Assembly: GCF_000518665.1 (NCBI RefSeq)
Contig: NZ_JAEA01000007.1
Location: forward strand, 124,001 to 188,000
DNA: 64,000 nt
Origin: Microvirga flocculans ATCC BAA-817
Lineage (GTDB): Bacteria; Pseudomonadota; Alphaproteobacteria; Rhizobiales; Beijerinckiaceae
Reading direction: 5' to 3'
Shown: one piece after another, positions 37,278-47,955 of the stretch
Layout of the letters: each line of letters starts with the position of its first letter
Position numbering within the stretch: position 1 is the stretch's first letter
Notes under the pieces: model-generated
Seen by the model: only the letters and a program-made list of their open reading frames with translations
What the model was told of the DNA's origin: nothing
The model's database searches: none
Translations under genes and position numbers: made by a program

Positions 37278-37927
37278 GGGCTTGTGACCTTGTTGTAGAC
37301 CCAGACACGGGCCGGGGGGAGGTTGCGCCAGATCCGGTTGGAGGCTCTGGCCTTGTAGGTTTGCGAGCGCGCCGGGATCGGCGGGACGACCGCATAGGTG
37401 AACTGGATGAAGGGGGCGCCGGGATGCATCAGCTCCTGCGCGGCTTCGAGAAGGTCCAGGCGCTGGTCCATGGGCTTCGTGAAGAGGGGCAGGCTCGACA
37501 CGGTGGCGGCCGCGGGCTCCGTCAGGATGCCGGAAAGCGTTTCCTTCAGGTCGTAGGCATCGCCCTGGATGATCGTCGCCTTCGGAAAGCGGCGCTTCAG
37601 GAGTCGGCAGAAATCGGGGTTGTACTCGATGAGGACGAGCCGCTCCTGGGCCACGCCGCGCCGGATCAGGGCATCGGTCACCGGGCCGGTGCCGGGGCCG
37701 AGCTCGACGACCGGGCCGGGAATGCGCGGGTCCACGTAGGACGCCATGGTCCGGGCCAGAATCTTGCCGGAGGGCGTGACCGCTCCGATGACAAGGGGCC
37801 GTTCGAGCCAGGACCGCAGGAAGCGGGCCTCGTCTTCGAAGCGATCCTTCTTGAGGGGGATTTTTCGGGCGGTAGGCCGTTGGGACGACTGAAGCACTGA
37901 AGAAGACCCCTCGATCTTGCGGATCAC
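37274..37927 (-). CDS. PmtA-like phospholipid N-methyltransferase
   Basis: The 217-residue SAM-dependent methyltransferase begins with a basic region ([20 protein letters not shown]) thought to touch the membrane in this family. It then has [16 protein letters not shown] (motif I) and [10 protein letters not shown] just before it, [13 protein letters not shown], and [10 protein letters not shown]. It matches Sinorhizobium-type PmtA, which methylates phosphatidylethanolamine toward phosphatidylcholine. The start is a GTG at 37927. It is coupled to pyrF. A composite palindromic repeat lies between it and dnaJ upstream. Confidence 0.85.
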   Translation of the reverse strand: MIRKIEGSSSVLQSSQRPTARKIPLKKDRFEDEARFLRSWLERPLVIGAVTPSGKILARTMASYVDPRIPGPVVELGPGTGPVTDALIRRGVAQERLVLIEYNPDFCRLLKRRFPKATIIQGDAYDLKETLSGILTEPAAATVSSLPLFTKPMDQRLDLLEAAQELMHPGAPFIQFTYAVVPPIPARSQTYKARASNRIWRNLPPARVWVYNKVTSP

Positions 37928-37948
37928 GTCGGCTGTAGAGAACCCTAG

Positions 37949-38061
37949 AGCACCGGTCCCAGAAATGGAGGGCCACTTTTGGGACCGGCCCGATGCTTCT
38001 CATTTAAAGGGCGCATCGTCTAGAGCGGAAAAACCGGATTCACGCCTTCCGCACGATGCGC
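37949..38061. repeat. Composite palindromic intergenic repeat (two hairpins)
   Basis: Hairpin A pairs CCGGTCCCA (37953-37961) with TGGGACCGG (37980-37988). Hairpin B pairs GCGCATCGT (38011-38019) with ACGATGCGC (38053-38061) and, inside it, GCGGAA (38025-38030) with TTCCGC (38047-38052). The words TCTAGAGCGGAA and GCACGATGC are hallmarks of dispersed palindromic elements in Hyphomicrobiales genomes. It lies downstream of dnaJ and upstream of pmtA, where it may weaken read-through or protect mRNA ends. Confidence 0.8.
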
Positions 38062-38080
38062 TGAGAAAACGACCGTCAAG

Positions 38081-39226
38081 TTAAGTCGATCCACCCAACC
38101 CGTCGAGAAACTCGCGGAATCGCGAGAAAAAGCCCGAACTTTCCGGGTGATTTTCCTTGGAACACTCCTGGTCGAACTCCATGAGGAGCTCGCGCTGGCG
38201 CTTGGTGAGCTTCTGCGGCGTCTCTACGACCACCTGGATATACAGGTCGCCCACGTCCCGCGAGCGCAGAACCGGCATGCCCTTGCCCTTGAGGCGGAAC
38301 TGCTTGCCGGTCTGGGTGCCTTCGGGAACCTTAACGAGGGCCTCCGAGCCGCCGAGGGTCGGCACGCTGAACTCGCCGCCGAGCGCCGCCGTCACCATGG
38401 AGATCGGCACGCGGCAGAACAGGTCTGCCCCGTCGCGCTGGAAGAACGGATGGGGCTTCAAGGACAGGAAGATGTAGAGGTCGCCAGGGGGCCCGCCGCG
38501 CAGGCCCGCCTCGCCCTCGCCCGCGAGACGGATGCGCGTGCCGTCCTCGACGCCTGCCGGAATATTGACGGAAAGCGTGCGTTCGCGCGTCACCCGTCCC
38601 GCGCCGCCGCAGGAGCCGCAGGGATCGTCGATCACCTCGCCGCGCCCGTGGCAGTTGGGGCAGGTGCGCTCGATGGAGAAGAAGCCTTGCGTCGCCCGCA
38701 CCCGGCCTGCGCCGCCGCAGGTGGGGCAGGTCTTCGGCTTGGAGCCTGGCTTCGCGCCGCTCCCCGAGCAGGCTTCGCAGGTGATGGCGGTGGGAATCTT
38801 GAGTTCGGCGGTCTTGCCGTGGAAGGCCTCGTCGAGGGTGATCTCGAGGTTGTAGCGCATGTCCGCGCCGCGCTCGCGCCCGCCCGAAGAGCGGCCCCGC
38901 CCGCGCCCGCCCGCATCGCCGAAGAAATTCTCGAAGATGTCCGACATGAAGTCGGAGAAGTCGCCGCCGAAGCCGGGTCCGCCCGCGCCGCCGCTGCCAT
39001 TGGCAAAGGCCGCATGGCCGTAGCGGTCGTAGGCCGCGCGTTTCTGCGTGTCGGAAAGGGTCTGATAGGCCTCGTTGATTTCCTTGAACTTCACCTCGGC
39101 TTCATGGTCGCCCGGGTTGCGGTCAGGGTGATACTGCATGGCGAGCTTGCGGAAGGCGGATTTCATCTCCGCCTCTGTGGCCGTCTTGGCGACGCCGAGA
39201 ACCTCGTAATAATCGCGCTTGGACAT
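38081..39226 (-). CDS. dnaJ: Chaperone DnaJ (Hsp40)
   Basis: The 381-residue protein has a J domain with the [11 protein letters not shown] motif, a Gly-rich stretch (about residues 75-115), four zinc-binding repeats ([32 protein letters not shown]) and the C-terminal client-binding domains with [20 protein letters not shown]. It delivers clients to DnaK and stimulates its ATPase. It is separated from dnaK by 208 bases including a terminator, so it probably has its own promoter as well as read-through. I see no good RpoH-type promoter directly before it. Confidence 0.97.
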   Translation of the reverse strand: MSKRDYYEVLGVAKTATEAEMKSAFRKLAMQYHPDRNPGDHEAEVKFKEINEAYQTLSDTQKRAAYDRYGHAAFANGSGGAGGPGFGGDFSDFMSDIFENFFGDAGGRGRGRSSGGRERGADMRYNLEITLDEAFHGKTAELKIPTAITCEACSGSGAKPGSKPKTCPTCGGAGRVRATQGFFSIERTCPNCHGRGEVIDDPCGSCGGAGRVTRERTLSVNIPAGVEDGTRIRLAGEGEAGLRGGPPGDLYIFLSLKPHPFFQRDGADLFCRVPISMVTAALGGEFSVPTLGGSEALVKVPEGTQTGKQFRLKGKGMPVLRSRDVGDLYIQVVVETPQKLTKRQRELLMEFDQECSKENHPESSGFFSRFREFLDGLGGST

Positions 39227-39374
39227 GTCAGGCGCCCCTGGGAGCGACCGTGCGCTCCGTTATGCCGACCGTCCATTCCACATGCGCCGCAAGGGCAAAG
39301 CCCCCGGCATCCTTGTCCGTCGCGGCGTGCAAAGCGATGGGTCGATCGGTCATTCTTGTCTTGTTCCAATCATG

Positions 39375-39406
39375 AAAACGGCACCCGGACATGAAGCCGG
39401 GTGCCG
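39375..39406 (-). terminator. Intrinsic terminator after dnaK
   Basis: On the minus strand CGGCACCCGG (39406-39397), loop CTTCATGT and CCGGGTGCCG (39388-39379) are followed by TTTT (39378-39375). The 10-bp perfect stem with a T run sits between dnaK and dnaJ and would reduce dnaJ expression from the dnaK promoter. Confidence 0.85.
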
Positions 39407-39434
39407 ATTTCCTCAAAGTGCGCTCATGGGTTTT

Positions 39435-41348
<1,914 letters not shown>

Positions 41349-41704
41349 GGCGGGATCCCTCACTTTCAAGCAGACCGCCGAGCCCTAAAAGCAGCCCGGC
41401 CCATGGCTTACATGTTGATGACTAAAGGACAGGGCCGCCTCAAGCCGAGCCATGCCCTGTTCTGGCGCTGATATAAGAAGGGGCTTTCAGCGCTGCAAGT
41501 CGATCCTGAGGGGTAGTTTTGCCTGAAGGGGGTCAGGGCGGTGATCTGTTGCATTCCTGCAATGAGGGAACAGGCGGGGGCTGGTTCTCTAATCATGGGG
41601 TATCATGCCAGCAATCACGCCCCGGAACGGACTTTAGCATTCGTCGAGCGCCTAGCCTGGGGGCTTCGGCGTGACGGCAATAATCTATGGCGAATGATAC
41701 TTCT
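41349..41704. other. 356-base intergenic region upstream of dnaK
   Basis: The left half is the dnaK 5' leader and its RpoH-type promoter. Bases 41500-41704 lie downstream of the Ada-like gene (also minus strand). They contain no recognisable gene, repeat or strong terminator, and the short open frames there have no family features. Confidence 0.6.
41471..41499 (-). promoter_or_regulatory. Sigma-32 (RpoH)-type heat-shock promoter of dnaK
   Basis: Read on the minus strand, CTTG (41499-41496), 18 bases, then CTTATAT (41477-41471) matches the alphaproteobacterial consensus CTTG-N17/18-CYTATNT perfectly. Transcription would start near 41464, giving a 5' leader of about 115 bases for dnaK. Confidence 0.85.
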
Positions 41705-42610
41705 TTACCTGCTCCCTCCCAGGCTCTGCCCCGCTTCCCAGCCCAGGATCGCCTGCTTGCGCGTCAGTCCCCAATGGTAGCCGGTGAGCGCGCCCGAGCG
41801 GCCGAGGACCCGGTGGCAGGGGACTACGAAGGAGACCGGGTTCTTGCCCACCGCCGCGCCCACCGCCCGGCAGGCGGCGGGCTTGCCGATGTGGCGGGCG
41901 ATGTCGGAGTAGGTGGTGGCCCGGTCTCTGGGGATGCGCAGCAGGGTCTGCCAGACCCGGACCTCGAAATCGGTGCCGATCAGGACGACCCGCAGGGGCT
42001 GCTCCGCCTGCCAGCGGGAGGGGTCGAAGATGCGCTTCGCCAGCGGGGCGGTGGCGGCCTGGTCCTCGATGTAGCTTGCCTTGGGCCAGCGGCGGGTCAG
42101 GTCGTGGAGGGCCGCCTGCCGGTCGCCGTCATCCACGAAGCCGAGGCCCGCGAGGCCCCGATCCGTCGCGATCAGCACCGCCTCGCCGAAGGGGGAGGGG
42201 TGAAAGCCGAAGCGCATGGTGAGGCCCAGGCCGCCCGCCTTGTAGTCGCCGGGCGTCATGGCCTCATGGGTGATGAAGAGGTCGTGCAGCCGGGCCGGGC
42301 CCGAGAGCCCGACCTCGTAGGTGGCGTCGAGCACGCTCGCCGAATCCGCCAGCAGCGCCTTGGCGTTGTCCAGCGTGATCGCCTGGAGAAAGGCCTTCGG
42401 GCTCAGCCCCGCCCAGCGCCGGAACAGGTGGTGCACATGGGTGGTCGACAGGCCCACATGGTCCGCGATGGCCTCCAGCGAGGGCTGCTCGCGCCAGCGC
42501 TCGGAGATGAACGCAATGATCCGGCGCACCCGCTCGTAATCCGAGTGGGGTTCGTCCGGAACTGTCAGTGCAGCCGGTTCGATGGTGATGTTGCGCAGGG
42601 TATCGAGCAT
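41705..42610 (-). CDS. Ada-like protein: AraC HTH fused to O6-alkylguanine-DNA alkyltransferase
   Basis: The 301-residue protein has an AraC-type HTH (LEAIADHVGLSTTHVHHLFR RWAGLSPKAFLQA, roughly residues 40-100) and a C-terminal alkyltransferase domain with the active-site motif VVPCHRVLGRSGALTGYHWG. Before this comes FEVRVWQTLLRIPRDRATTY, the DNA-recognition region. The N-terminal zinc/Cys domain of E. coli Ada, which repairs methylphosphotriesters and triggers the adaptive response, is missing. It therefore repairs O6-methylguanine and may regulate transcription by another signal. The start at 42610 has AGAGGAA seven bases upstream. Confidence 0.92.
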   Translation of the reverse strand: MLDTLRNITIEPAALTVPDEPHSDYERVRRIIAFISERWREQPSLEAIADHVGLSTTHVHHLFRRWAGLSPKAFLQAITLDNAKALLADSASVLDATYEVGLSGPARLHDLFITHEAMTPGDYKAGGLGLTMRFGFHPSPFGEAVLIATDRGLAGLGFVDDGDRQAALHDLTRRWPKASYIEDQAATAPLAKRIFDPSRWQAEQPLRVVLIGTDFEVRVWQTLLRIPRDRATTYSDIARHIGKPAACRAVGAAVGKNPVSFVVPCHRVLGRSGALTGYHWGLTRKQAILGWEAGQSLGGSR

Positions 42611-42721
42611 GGCGTGTTCCTCTTGTGCGCACTCTAGGAGGTTCCAAGAGGAGGCGACACCCGATTTCTGTGGTGGCCTTCTGCGCGCCACAGGAAAGGG
42701 AGACCGGGAATCCCCTGCGAA

Positions 42722-43231
42722 TCAATAGCCCCGCTTCACGTCCGCCAGGGCCCGCCCGAGCGCCTCGGCGAGGGTCTCGCGCTCCGGCGGGGAGAGGTCG
42801 CGGGCGATGACCACGTGCTCGTTGCGGGAGGCAAGGGAAAGCTGCTGCACTCCGTATTCGTCGTCGATCGTCCGGTCGATGCGGGTCCAGAGAGGGTTGA
42901 ACTGCCAGTCCTTCACCTCGCCCTTGGGGCTCACCTTGCGGAACAGGAGCCGGAGCGGCGTCAGTTCGAGCAGTTCGAAGGCCTCGCCCTGCCGGTAGCT
43001 GACACGGAAGGCGATGTAGAGACCGAGGAAATCGAGCCCGAAGAAACCGGCCACCGGCCAGAAGCCCATTACGAGGAAAGGCAGGCTCGCCACCACCGAG
43101 ATCAGGCAGACGAGGGTCATGACGGTCCTGAAACCCTGCGGGCTCAAGGACCGGTGCGGGCGGATGACGGCCGAGAACACCGGTCGGTCGAACCGGTCCG
43201 TCCCGTCGAATGTCGCCTTGCTGCTGGCCAT
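42722..43231 (-). CDS. DUF2244 family membrane protein
   Basis: The 169-residue protein has two close hydrophobic helices (TVMTLVCLISVVASLPFLVM and WPVAGFFGLDFLGLYIAFRV, about residues 38-80). A conserved cytoplasmic part follows, with YRQGEAFELLELTPLRLLFRK, WQFNPLWTRI and LSPPERETLAEALGRALADV, as in DUF2244. The function is unknown; the fold resembles PH-like membrane proteins. Its start is only 20 bases from the start of nth on the other strand, so the two promoters must overlap each other's coding starts. Confidence 0.88.
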   Translation of the reverse strand: MASSKATFDGTDRFDRPVFSAVIRPHRSLSPQGFRTVMTLVCLISVVASLPFLVMGFWPVAGFFGLDFLGLYIAFRVSYRQGEAFELLELTPLRLLFRKVSPKGEVKDWQFNPLWTRIDRTIDDEYGVQQLSLASRNEHVVIARDLSPPERETLAEALGRALADVKRGY

Positions 43232-43251
43232 GGTCCAGATATAACGCAGAA

Positions 43252-43995
43252 ATGTCCGAACTGAAGCAAACCTCTCGTCGCATTTCCCCGTCGAAACGCA
43301 AGCCTGCCGTTCCTGCGAAGGCGGTAGGCCGCAGCCTGCGCGCCCGCACGCCGAAGCCGGTCGACCGGACGACGATGATCGAGATTTTCCGGCGCCTGCA
43401 CGCAGCCAACCCGGAGCCCAAGGGAGAGCTGGAACACACCAATCCCTACACACTGCTCGTGGCGGTCGCGCTCTCGGCGCAAGCGACCGATATCGGCGTC
43501 AACAAGGCGACGCGCAATCTCTTTCCCGTAGCCGACACGCCGCAGAAGATGCTGGCGCTGGGCGAGGAGGGCTTGAAGGAGCGCATCAAGACCCTGAACT
43601 TCTTCAACACGAAGGCGAAGAACGTGATCGCGATGTCGCGGCGTTTGGTGGATGAGTTCGGCGGCAAGGTGCCCAACTCCGTCGAGGTTCTCGAAACCCT
43701 GCCGGGGGTAGGGCGCAAGACCGCGAGCGTCGTGGTCAACATCGCCTTCGGCGATCCGCGCATCGCCGTCGACACGCATATTTTCCGGGTTACCAACCGC
43801 ATCCCGCTCGCGATCACCAGGACACCGCTGGAGACGCAGGAGGCGCTCGAAAAGCTGATCCCGGACGCGTACCGGCTCCACGCCCATCACTGGCTCATCC
43901 TGCATGGCCGGTACATCTGCAAGGCGCGCAAGCCGGAATGCTGGCGCTGCCCGATCAACGACCTGTGCCGCTACCCGGACAAGACGATTCCATAA
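43252..43995 (+). CDS. nth: Endonuclease III
   Basis: The 247-residue base-excision glycosylase/AP lyase has the HhH motif and catalytic Lys in LETLPGVGRKTASVVVNIAF, the catalytic Asp in VDTHIFRVTNR, and a [4Fe-4S] site CKARKPECWRCPINDLC. It removes oxidised pyrimidines from DNA. A basic N-terminal extension (SRRISPSKRKPAVPAKAVGR) precedes the conserved TTMIEIFRRL, which is common in alphaproteobacterial versions. The start MSELKQ at 43252 is the best candidate. Confidence 0.96.
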   Translation: MSELKQTSRRISPSKRKPAVPAKAVGRSLRARTPKPVDRTTMIEIFRRLHAANPEPKGELEHTNPYTLLVAVALSAQATDIGVNKATRNLFPVADTPQKMLALGEEGLKERIKTLNFFNTKAKNVIAMSRRLVDEFGGKVPNSVEVLETLPGVGRKTASVVVNIAFGDPRIAVDTHIFRVTNRIPLAITRTPLETQEALEKLIPDAYRLHAHHWLILHGRYICKARKPECWRCPINDLCRYPDKTIP

Positions 43996-43998
43996 GAA

Positions 43999-44033
43999 GG
44001 TCGCCCACGGCCGGGATGGCGCGGGCGGCCTTT
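43999..44033. terminator. Possible terminator between nth and uppP
   Basis: GGTCGCCC (43999-44006) pairs with GGGCGGCC (44023-44030) with one G-T wobble; TTT follows. It lies between the two converging genes. Confidence 0.4.
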
Positions 44034-44037
44034 CGGC

Positions 44038-44835
44038 TCACCCGTAGACGAGCAGCCCCGCGAGCCCCGCGACGCCCACGAGGATGCGCCAATAGGCGAA
44101 GGGCGTGAAGCCGTGGCGCGAGACGTAGTCGAGGAGCAGCTTCACCACGAGCAGGGCCGCCACGAAGGCGGAGAGGAAACCGGCCACGATGATCACGGCG
44201 TCGTCGGCCGAGAGGATCTTGTAGTTCTTCAGAAGGTCGTAGGTGAAGGCGCCCGCCATGGTGGGCATGGCGAGGAAGAACGAGAACTCCGCCGCCGCCC
44301 GTTTGGACGCGCCCATCAGCATGGCGCCGACGATGGTCGCGCCCGAGCGCGACACGCCGGGGATCATCGCCGCGCATTGCAGCAGGCCGATCTTGAAGTA
44401 CATCGGAAGCGGAAACCGCGTTGCGTCGGTCTTGGTCCCTTCCAGGGGAAGCCGGTCGATGGCGAGAAGGATGAAGCCGCCGACGATGAGCGTGATGCAG
44501 ACGATCCAGGGATCGAAGAGCACTTCCTTGATGAAGCCGTGCAGCACCGCGCCGATCAGGGCCGCGGGCAGGAAGGCCACCAGGACGCCGATGACGAAGT
44601 GGCGCGCCATCGGATCGTGCGGCAGGGCCTTGGCGATGGACCACAGCTTATTGAAGTAGACCGACAGGATCGCCAGGATCGCGCCGAGCTGGATCAGGAC
44701 CTCGAAGGTCTTGCCCGTGGACTCGAAGCCGAGGAAATGGCCGACGAGGAGCAGGTGGCCGGTGGAGGAGACGGGAAGGAATTCCGTCAGGCCTTCGATG
44801 AGGCCCAGGAACAGCGCCTCGATGAGTTGCGACAT
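44038..44835 (-). CDS. uppP: Undecaprenyl-diphosphate phosphatase
   Basis: The 265-residue membrane enzyme recycles the cell wall lipid carrier by dephosphorylating undecaprenyl diphosphate on the periplasmic side. Diagnostic motifs are [20 protein letters not shown] and [17 protein letters not shown], with about eight helices. The start [11 protein letters not shown] at 44835 has AGGA upstream. It is divergent from fzlA. Confidence 0.96.
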   Translation of the reverse strand: MSQLIEALFLGLIEGLTEFLPVSSTGHLLLVGHFLGFESTGKTFEVLIQLGAILAILSVYFNKLWSIAKALPHDPMARHFVIGVLVAFLPAALIGAVLHGFIKEVLFDPWIVCITLIVGGFILLAIDRLPLEGTKTDATRFPLPMYFKIGLLQCAAMIPGVSRSGATIVGAMLMGASKRAAAEFSFFLAMPTMAGAFTYDLLKNYKILSADDAVIIVAGFLSAFVAALLVVKLLLDYVSRHGFTPFAYWRILVGVAGLAGLLVYG

Positions 44836-45013
44836 CGTTGAAAATCCTGAGAACGGCGCCAGATGCGGGAGCATCCCATGCCTGTCAAGCAAGGTTTGCG
44901 CTGCCGGCGTGACCCTATTGCATCACGGACATGAGATTCACCATTATTCCTTACCAACCCTTAACGAAGCACGGCCTTATTCTCGCCGCCTGTTTCGCGT
45001 CTCTCATAAATTC

Positions 45014-45706
45014 ATGGCCATCCTCCATTCTTATCCGTTTTGCCCGCAGTCGCGGTTTGCGCGCCTTGTTCTCGCGGAACTCGGCCTTGAGCCGGACGTG
45101 GTCGAGGAAAAGCCGTGGGACCGGCGCGTCCCCTTTCTCGAGATCAATCCCGCCGGAAGCCTTCCCCTCTATATCGACGACAGCGGCCTTGCCGTGGCGG
45201 GACCTTCCTGTCTTGCGGAATATCTGGACGAGACGCGCGGGGAGGATCTGAGGGACCGCCGCTTCCTGCCGCAGGAACTCGGGCAGCGCGTGGAGGTGCG
45301 GCGCCTGCTCGACTGGTTCCTGGTCAAGTTTCACGGTGAGGTCTCGGACTACCTCGCCACGGAAAAGATCTATAAGCGTTTCATGCCGGGCGAGCTGGGA
45401 GGGGGGCCGCCGGATATGGGGGCGATTCGCGCTGCCCAGACCAATGTGCGATACCACCTCAAATATATCGGTTTTCTGATTTCCAAGCGGAATTGGCTGG
45501 CCGGCGACCAGATGACCTATGCGGATCTGGCGGCGGCCGCCCATCTGTCGGTGGTGGATTATCTCGGCGACGTGCCATGGAACGAGGACGAGACAGCGAA
45601 GCTCTGGTACGCCAGGATCAAGTCCCGGCCGTCGTTTCGCGCGCTCCTGGCGGACCGGGTGCCGGGCATGGCCCCGGCGGACCATTACGACAACCTGGAC
45701 TTCTAG
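45014..45706 (+). CDS. fzlA: FzlA-like FtsZ-binding protein (glutathione S-transferase fold)
   Basis: The 230-residue GST-fold protein starts [20 protein letters not shown] and has an N-terminal thioredoxin-like half ([20 protein letters not shown]) and an all-helical C-terminal half ([29 protein letters not shown]). It ends [10 protein letters not shown]. The EExPWxRR segment and the acidic aromatic C-terminal tail are features I associate with FzlA of Caulobacter, which binds FtsZ filaments and is needed for constriction. An ordinary GST is the alternative. A degenerate CtrA-like site (TTACCAACCCTTAAC, 44951-44965) is upstream, too weak to rely on. The queG frame follows at once. Confidence 0.78.
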   Translation: MAILHSYPFCPQSRFARLVLAELGLEPDVVEEKPWDRRVPFLEINPAGSLPLYIDDSGLAVAGPSCLAEYLDETRGEDLRDRRFLPQELGQRVEVRRLLDWFLVKFHGEVSDYLATEKIYKRFMPGELGGGPPDMGAIRAAQTNVRYHLKYIGFLISKRNWLAGDQMTYADLAAAAHLSVVDYLGDVPWNEDETAKLWYARIKSRPSFRALLADRVPGMAPADHYDNLDF

Positions 45707-45717
45707 ACGGCGAGGCC

Positions 45718-46854
45718 CTGAAGCGCGCCTTCACGGAGCGCGCCAGGGCTCTCGGCTTCGATGCGATCCGCGTCGCGCGGCCCGATTCGATCCCGCTGGC
45801 GCCGGAGCGGCTCAAGGCCTGGCTGGAGGCCGGCTGTCACGGCTCCATGGACTGGATGGCCGACACGGCGGAGCGCCGCGCCGATCCGCGCAGCCTCTGG
45901 CCGGAGGTGCGCAGCGTCATCCTGCTCGGGCTCAATTACGGCCCCCGCGAAAACCCGCTTGCCGAACTCGCCCGCAGGGACCGGGGCTATATCTCGGTCT
46001 ATGCCCGTAATCGCGATTATCACGATGTGATCAAGGGCAAGCTCAAGGAAGCGGCTGGCTTTCTCGCCGCCAGGGCCTCGTCGGATGTGAAGGTTTTCGT
46101 CGATACCGCCCCGGTGATGGAAAAGCCGCTGGCGGAGGCGGCGGGGCTCGGCTGGCAGGGCAAGCACACGGTCGTCGTCTCCCGCGACTTCGGAAACTGG
46201 CTCTTCCTGGGCGCCATCTTCACCACTGCGGATCTGCCCGCCGACGAGCCGGAGCGGGACCATTGCGGCTCCTGCCGCCGCTGCCTCGACATCTGCCCGA
46301 CCGGGGCCTTTCCCGCGCCCTACCGGCTCGATGCCCGCCGTTGCATCTCCTATCTTACCATCGAGCATAAGGGGCATATTCCCGAAGAGCTGCGTCCCGG
46401 CATCGGCAACCGTATCTTTGGCTGCGACGATTGCCTGGCGGTCTGCCCCTGGAACAAGTTCGCTCAAGCCGGACGCGAGGCACGCCTCGTGCAGCGGGAG
46501 GACCTGACGGCTCTGCCGCTGGAGGAACTCGCCCGGCTCGACGATCCCGCCTTTCGCACCCGGTTTTCCGGAACGCCGGTCAAGCGCACCGGCCGCGACC
46601 GGTTCGTCCGCAACGTGCTGATCGCCATCGGCAACTCGGGCGAAGCGGGCCTTGCCGGAGAGGCCGAACGCCTGCTGGACGACGCTTCGCCGCTCGTGCG
46701 CGCCATGGCCGTCTGGGCGCTCTCACGGTTGCTCCCGATCGAGGACGTTGCCTCGCATGCGGAGGGGCGGCAGGAGCGGGAGAGCGACGCGGACGTGCGC
46801 GCGGAATGGCGGCGGGCGCTGGCGTCGGCCGCGGAGGCTGCAGGCTCGTCCTGA
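45718..46854 (+). CDS. queG: Epoxyqueuosine reductase QueG (non-canonical or unclear start)
   Basis: The cobalamin- and iron-sulfur-dependent enzyme makes queuosine in tRNA. It shows [32 protein letters not shown], two ferredoxin clusters ([12 protein letters not shown] and [11 protein letters not shown]) and a C-terminal HEAT-like region. Family similarity begins at [20 protein letters not shown]. There is no ATG, GTG or TTG in frame there: the nearest upstream is ATG 45577, deep inside fzlA, and the first internal ATG would remove about 45 conserved residues. I give a CTG at 45718 (GGCGAGG just before it), which yields 378 residues, the normal length. The long overlapping form is the alternative. 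Confidence 0.9.
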   Translation: MKRAFTERARALGFDAIRVARPDSIPLAPERLKAWLEAGCHGSMDWMADTAERRADPRSLWPEVRSVILLGLNYGPRENPLAELARRDRGYISVYARNRDYHDVIKGKLKEAAGFLAARASSDVKVFVDTAPVMEKPLAEAAGLGWQGKHTVVVSRDFGNWLFLGAIFTTADLPADEPERDHCGSCRRCLDICPTGAFPAPYRLDARRCISYLTIEHKGHIPEELRPGIGNRIFGCDDCLAVCPWNKFAQAGREARLVQREDLTALPLEELARLDDPAFRTRFSGTPVKRTGRDRFVRNVLIAIGNSGEAGLAGEAERLLDDASPLVRAMAVWALSRLLPIEDVASHAEGRQERESDADVRAEWRRALASAAEAAGSS

Positions 46855-47781
46855 TCAGGCGGCGTGACGGTTCGCGGTCGGGCCGAAATGGACGATGTAG
46901 CGCGGGTTGATGGCCGAGACGGGCAGGACGACGAGCACGTCCGTGGTGCCGAACTGACGGTCGACCACCGCACCCGTGCCGAAGGTCGCGCCGAGGCGCA
47001 GATATCCCTTGATCAGCGGCGGAAGGGCGTGAAGGGCGGCCTTCGGGTCGATGGCCTCCTTGGGCAGGATGTCCATGGCCGTGAAGCGTTTGGGCAGGGC
47101 GCGGGCCTGCCACGCGGCCGGCGCCGCGGCGTAGTGGTGCAGGAAGCTCAGCGGAAGCGCCAGTTCGCGGGGGTCCGTGCCTTCCAGGCTGGCGCAGCCC
47201 ATCATCACGTCGATCCGGTGATGCAGGACATAAGCCCAGATGCCATGCCACAGGAGCTCGACCGTGCGCTTGTTGCGATAGGGCTTGAGCACGCAGGAGC
47301 GGCCGAGCTCGAGAAAGCGTAGATCGGGATGCGCCTTCAGCAGGGGGGCGATGTCGTATTCGCCCTTCGTGTAGAACCCGCCGTGGCGGTCGGCTACATC
47401 CTGGCGGAGCAGGCGGTAGGTGCCCACCACCTTGGGCTTGGCCGGGCGGAAGGGCTTGCGCTTCACGTCATGGTCAAGGACGAGGAGATGGTCGCAGATG
47501 GCGTCGTAGGGATCCACGTCCCGGCGCGAGAGCAGGGCCGCTCCGTTGGGAGCCGCCGACATTTCCTCGTAGAAAACCTTGAAACGCAGCCGCTGGGCGC
47601 GCCTGATCTCCTTGGCGGTGGTCGCGAGGCGCACTTCGAGGGAGCCGATCCGGCCGAGAACGGGATCGAGACTGCCGTAATCCCGGACGATTCGGTCGGC
47701 GCCGGGGATAAACTTGTTCAGGCCGTGCGGGCGCAAACCTATCGGAGCAGGGGCCGCTTCGTTGAACTGGGAAAGTGTCAT
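46855..47781 (-). CDS. OlsB-like L-ornithine N-alpha-acyltransferase (GNAT family)
   Basis: The 308-residue protein carries the OlsB/hemolysin-like pattern: RLRFKVFYEEMSA, DPYDAICDHLLVLD, VVGTYRLLRQ, FLELGRSCVLKPYRNKRTVE, LLWHGIWAYV and CASLEGTDP. OlsB transfers a 3-hydroxyacyl group from ACP to ornithine, the first step of ornithine lipid synthesis at the inner membrane. No olsA lies nearby. The start MTLSQF at 47781 is chosen; an in-frame ATG at 47883 would add 34 unremarkable residues. Its stop abuts the queG stop without overlap. Confidence 0.85.
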   Translation of the reverse strand: MTLSQFNEAAPAPIGLRPHGLNKFIPGADRIVRDYGSLDPVLGRIGSLEVRLATTAKEIRRAQRLRFKVFYEEMSAAPNGAALLSRRDVDPYDAICDHLLVLDHDVKRKPFRPAKPKVVGTYRLLRQDVADRHGGFYTKGEYDIAPLLKAHPDLRFLELGRSCVLKPYRNKRTVELLWHGIWAYVLHHRIDVMMGCASLEGTDPRELALPLSFLHHYAAAPAAWQARALPKRFTAMDILPKEAIDPKAALHALPPLIKGYLRLGATFGTGAVVDRQFGTTDVLVVLPVSAINPRYIVHFGPTANRHAA

Positions 47782-47955
47782 TGCTGTCTCGCTGGGTCCT
47801 GTCTCAGGCGACTGGTCTTTTGGCGCCAGCCCGCTTCGTCCCGGCATAAGACCTGTTTCAAACTGTTTTGTGACAGAAAACATCAGTGCGCCGGGGGAAA
47901 ATATCGAAGGCGATCGGCCTTTAACAGGAAACGGTCAAGCTGGCATTGCGTTGGC

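Noticed and set aside
36537..38003. 488-codon continuous frame giving an apparent N-terminal extension of PyrF
   Set aside because: The upstream part lies over pmtA in another frame and has shadow composition; the true start is the ATGA overlap at 37277.
39228..39416. 62-codon minus-strand frame between dnaK and dnaJ
   Set aside because: It overlaps the dnaK terminator, has no ribosome binding site or recognisable sequence, and abuts the dnaJ start.
44949..44965. CtrA-like site upstream of fzlA
   Set aside because: The spacing and first half-site deviate from TTAA-N7-TTAA, so it is too degenerate to list as a feature.
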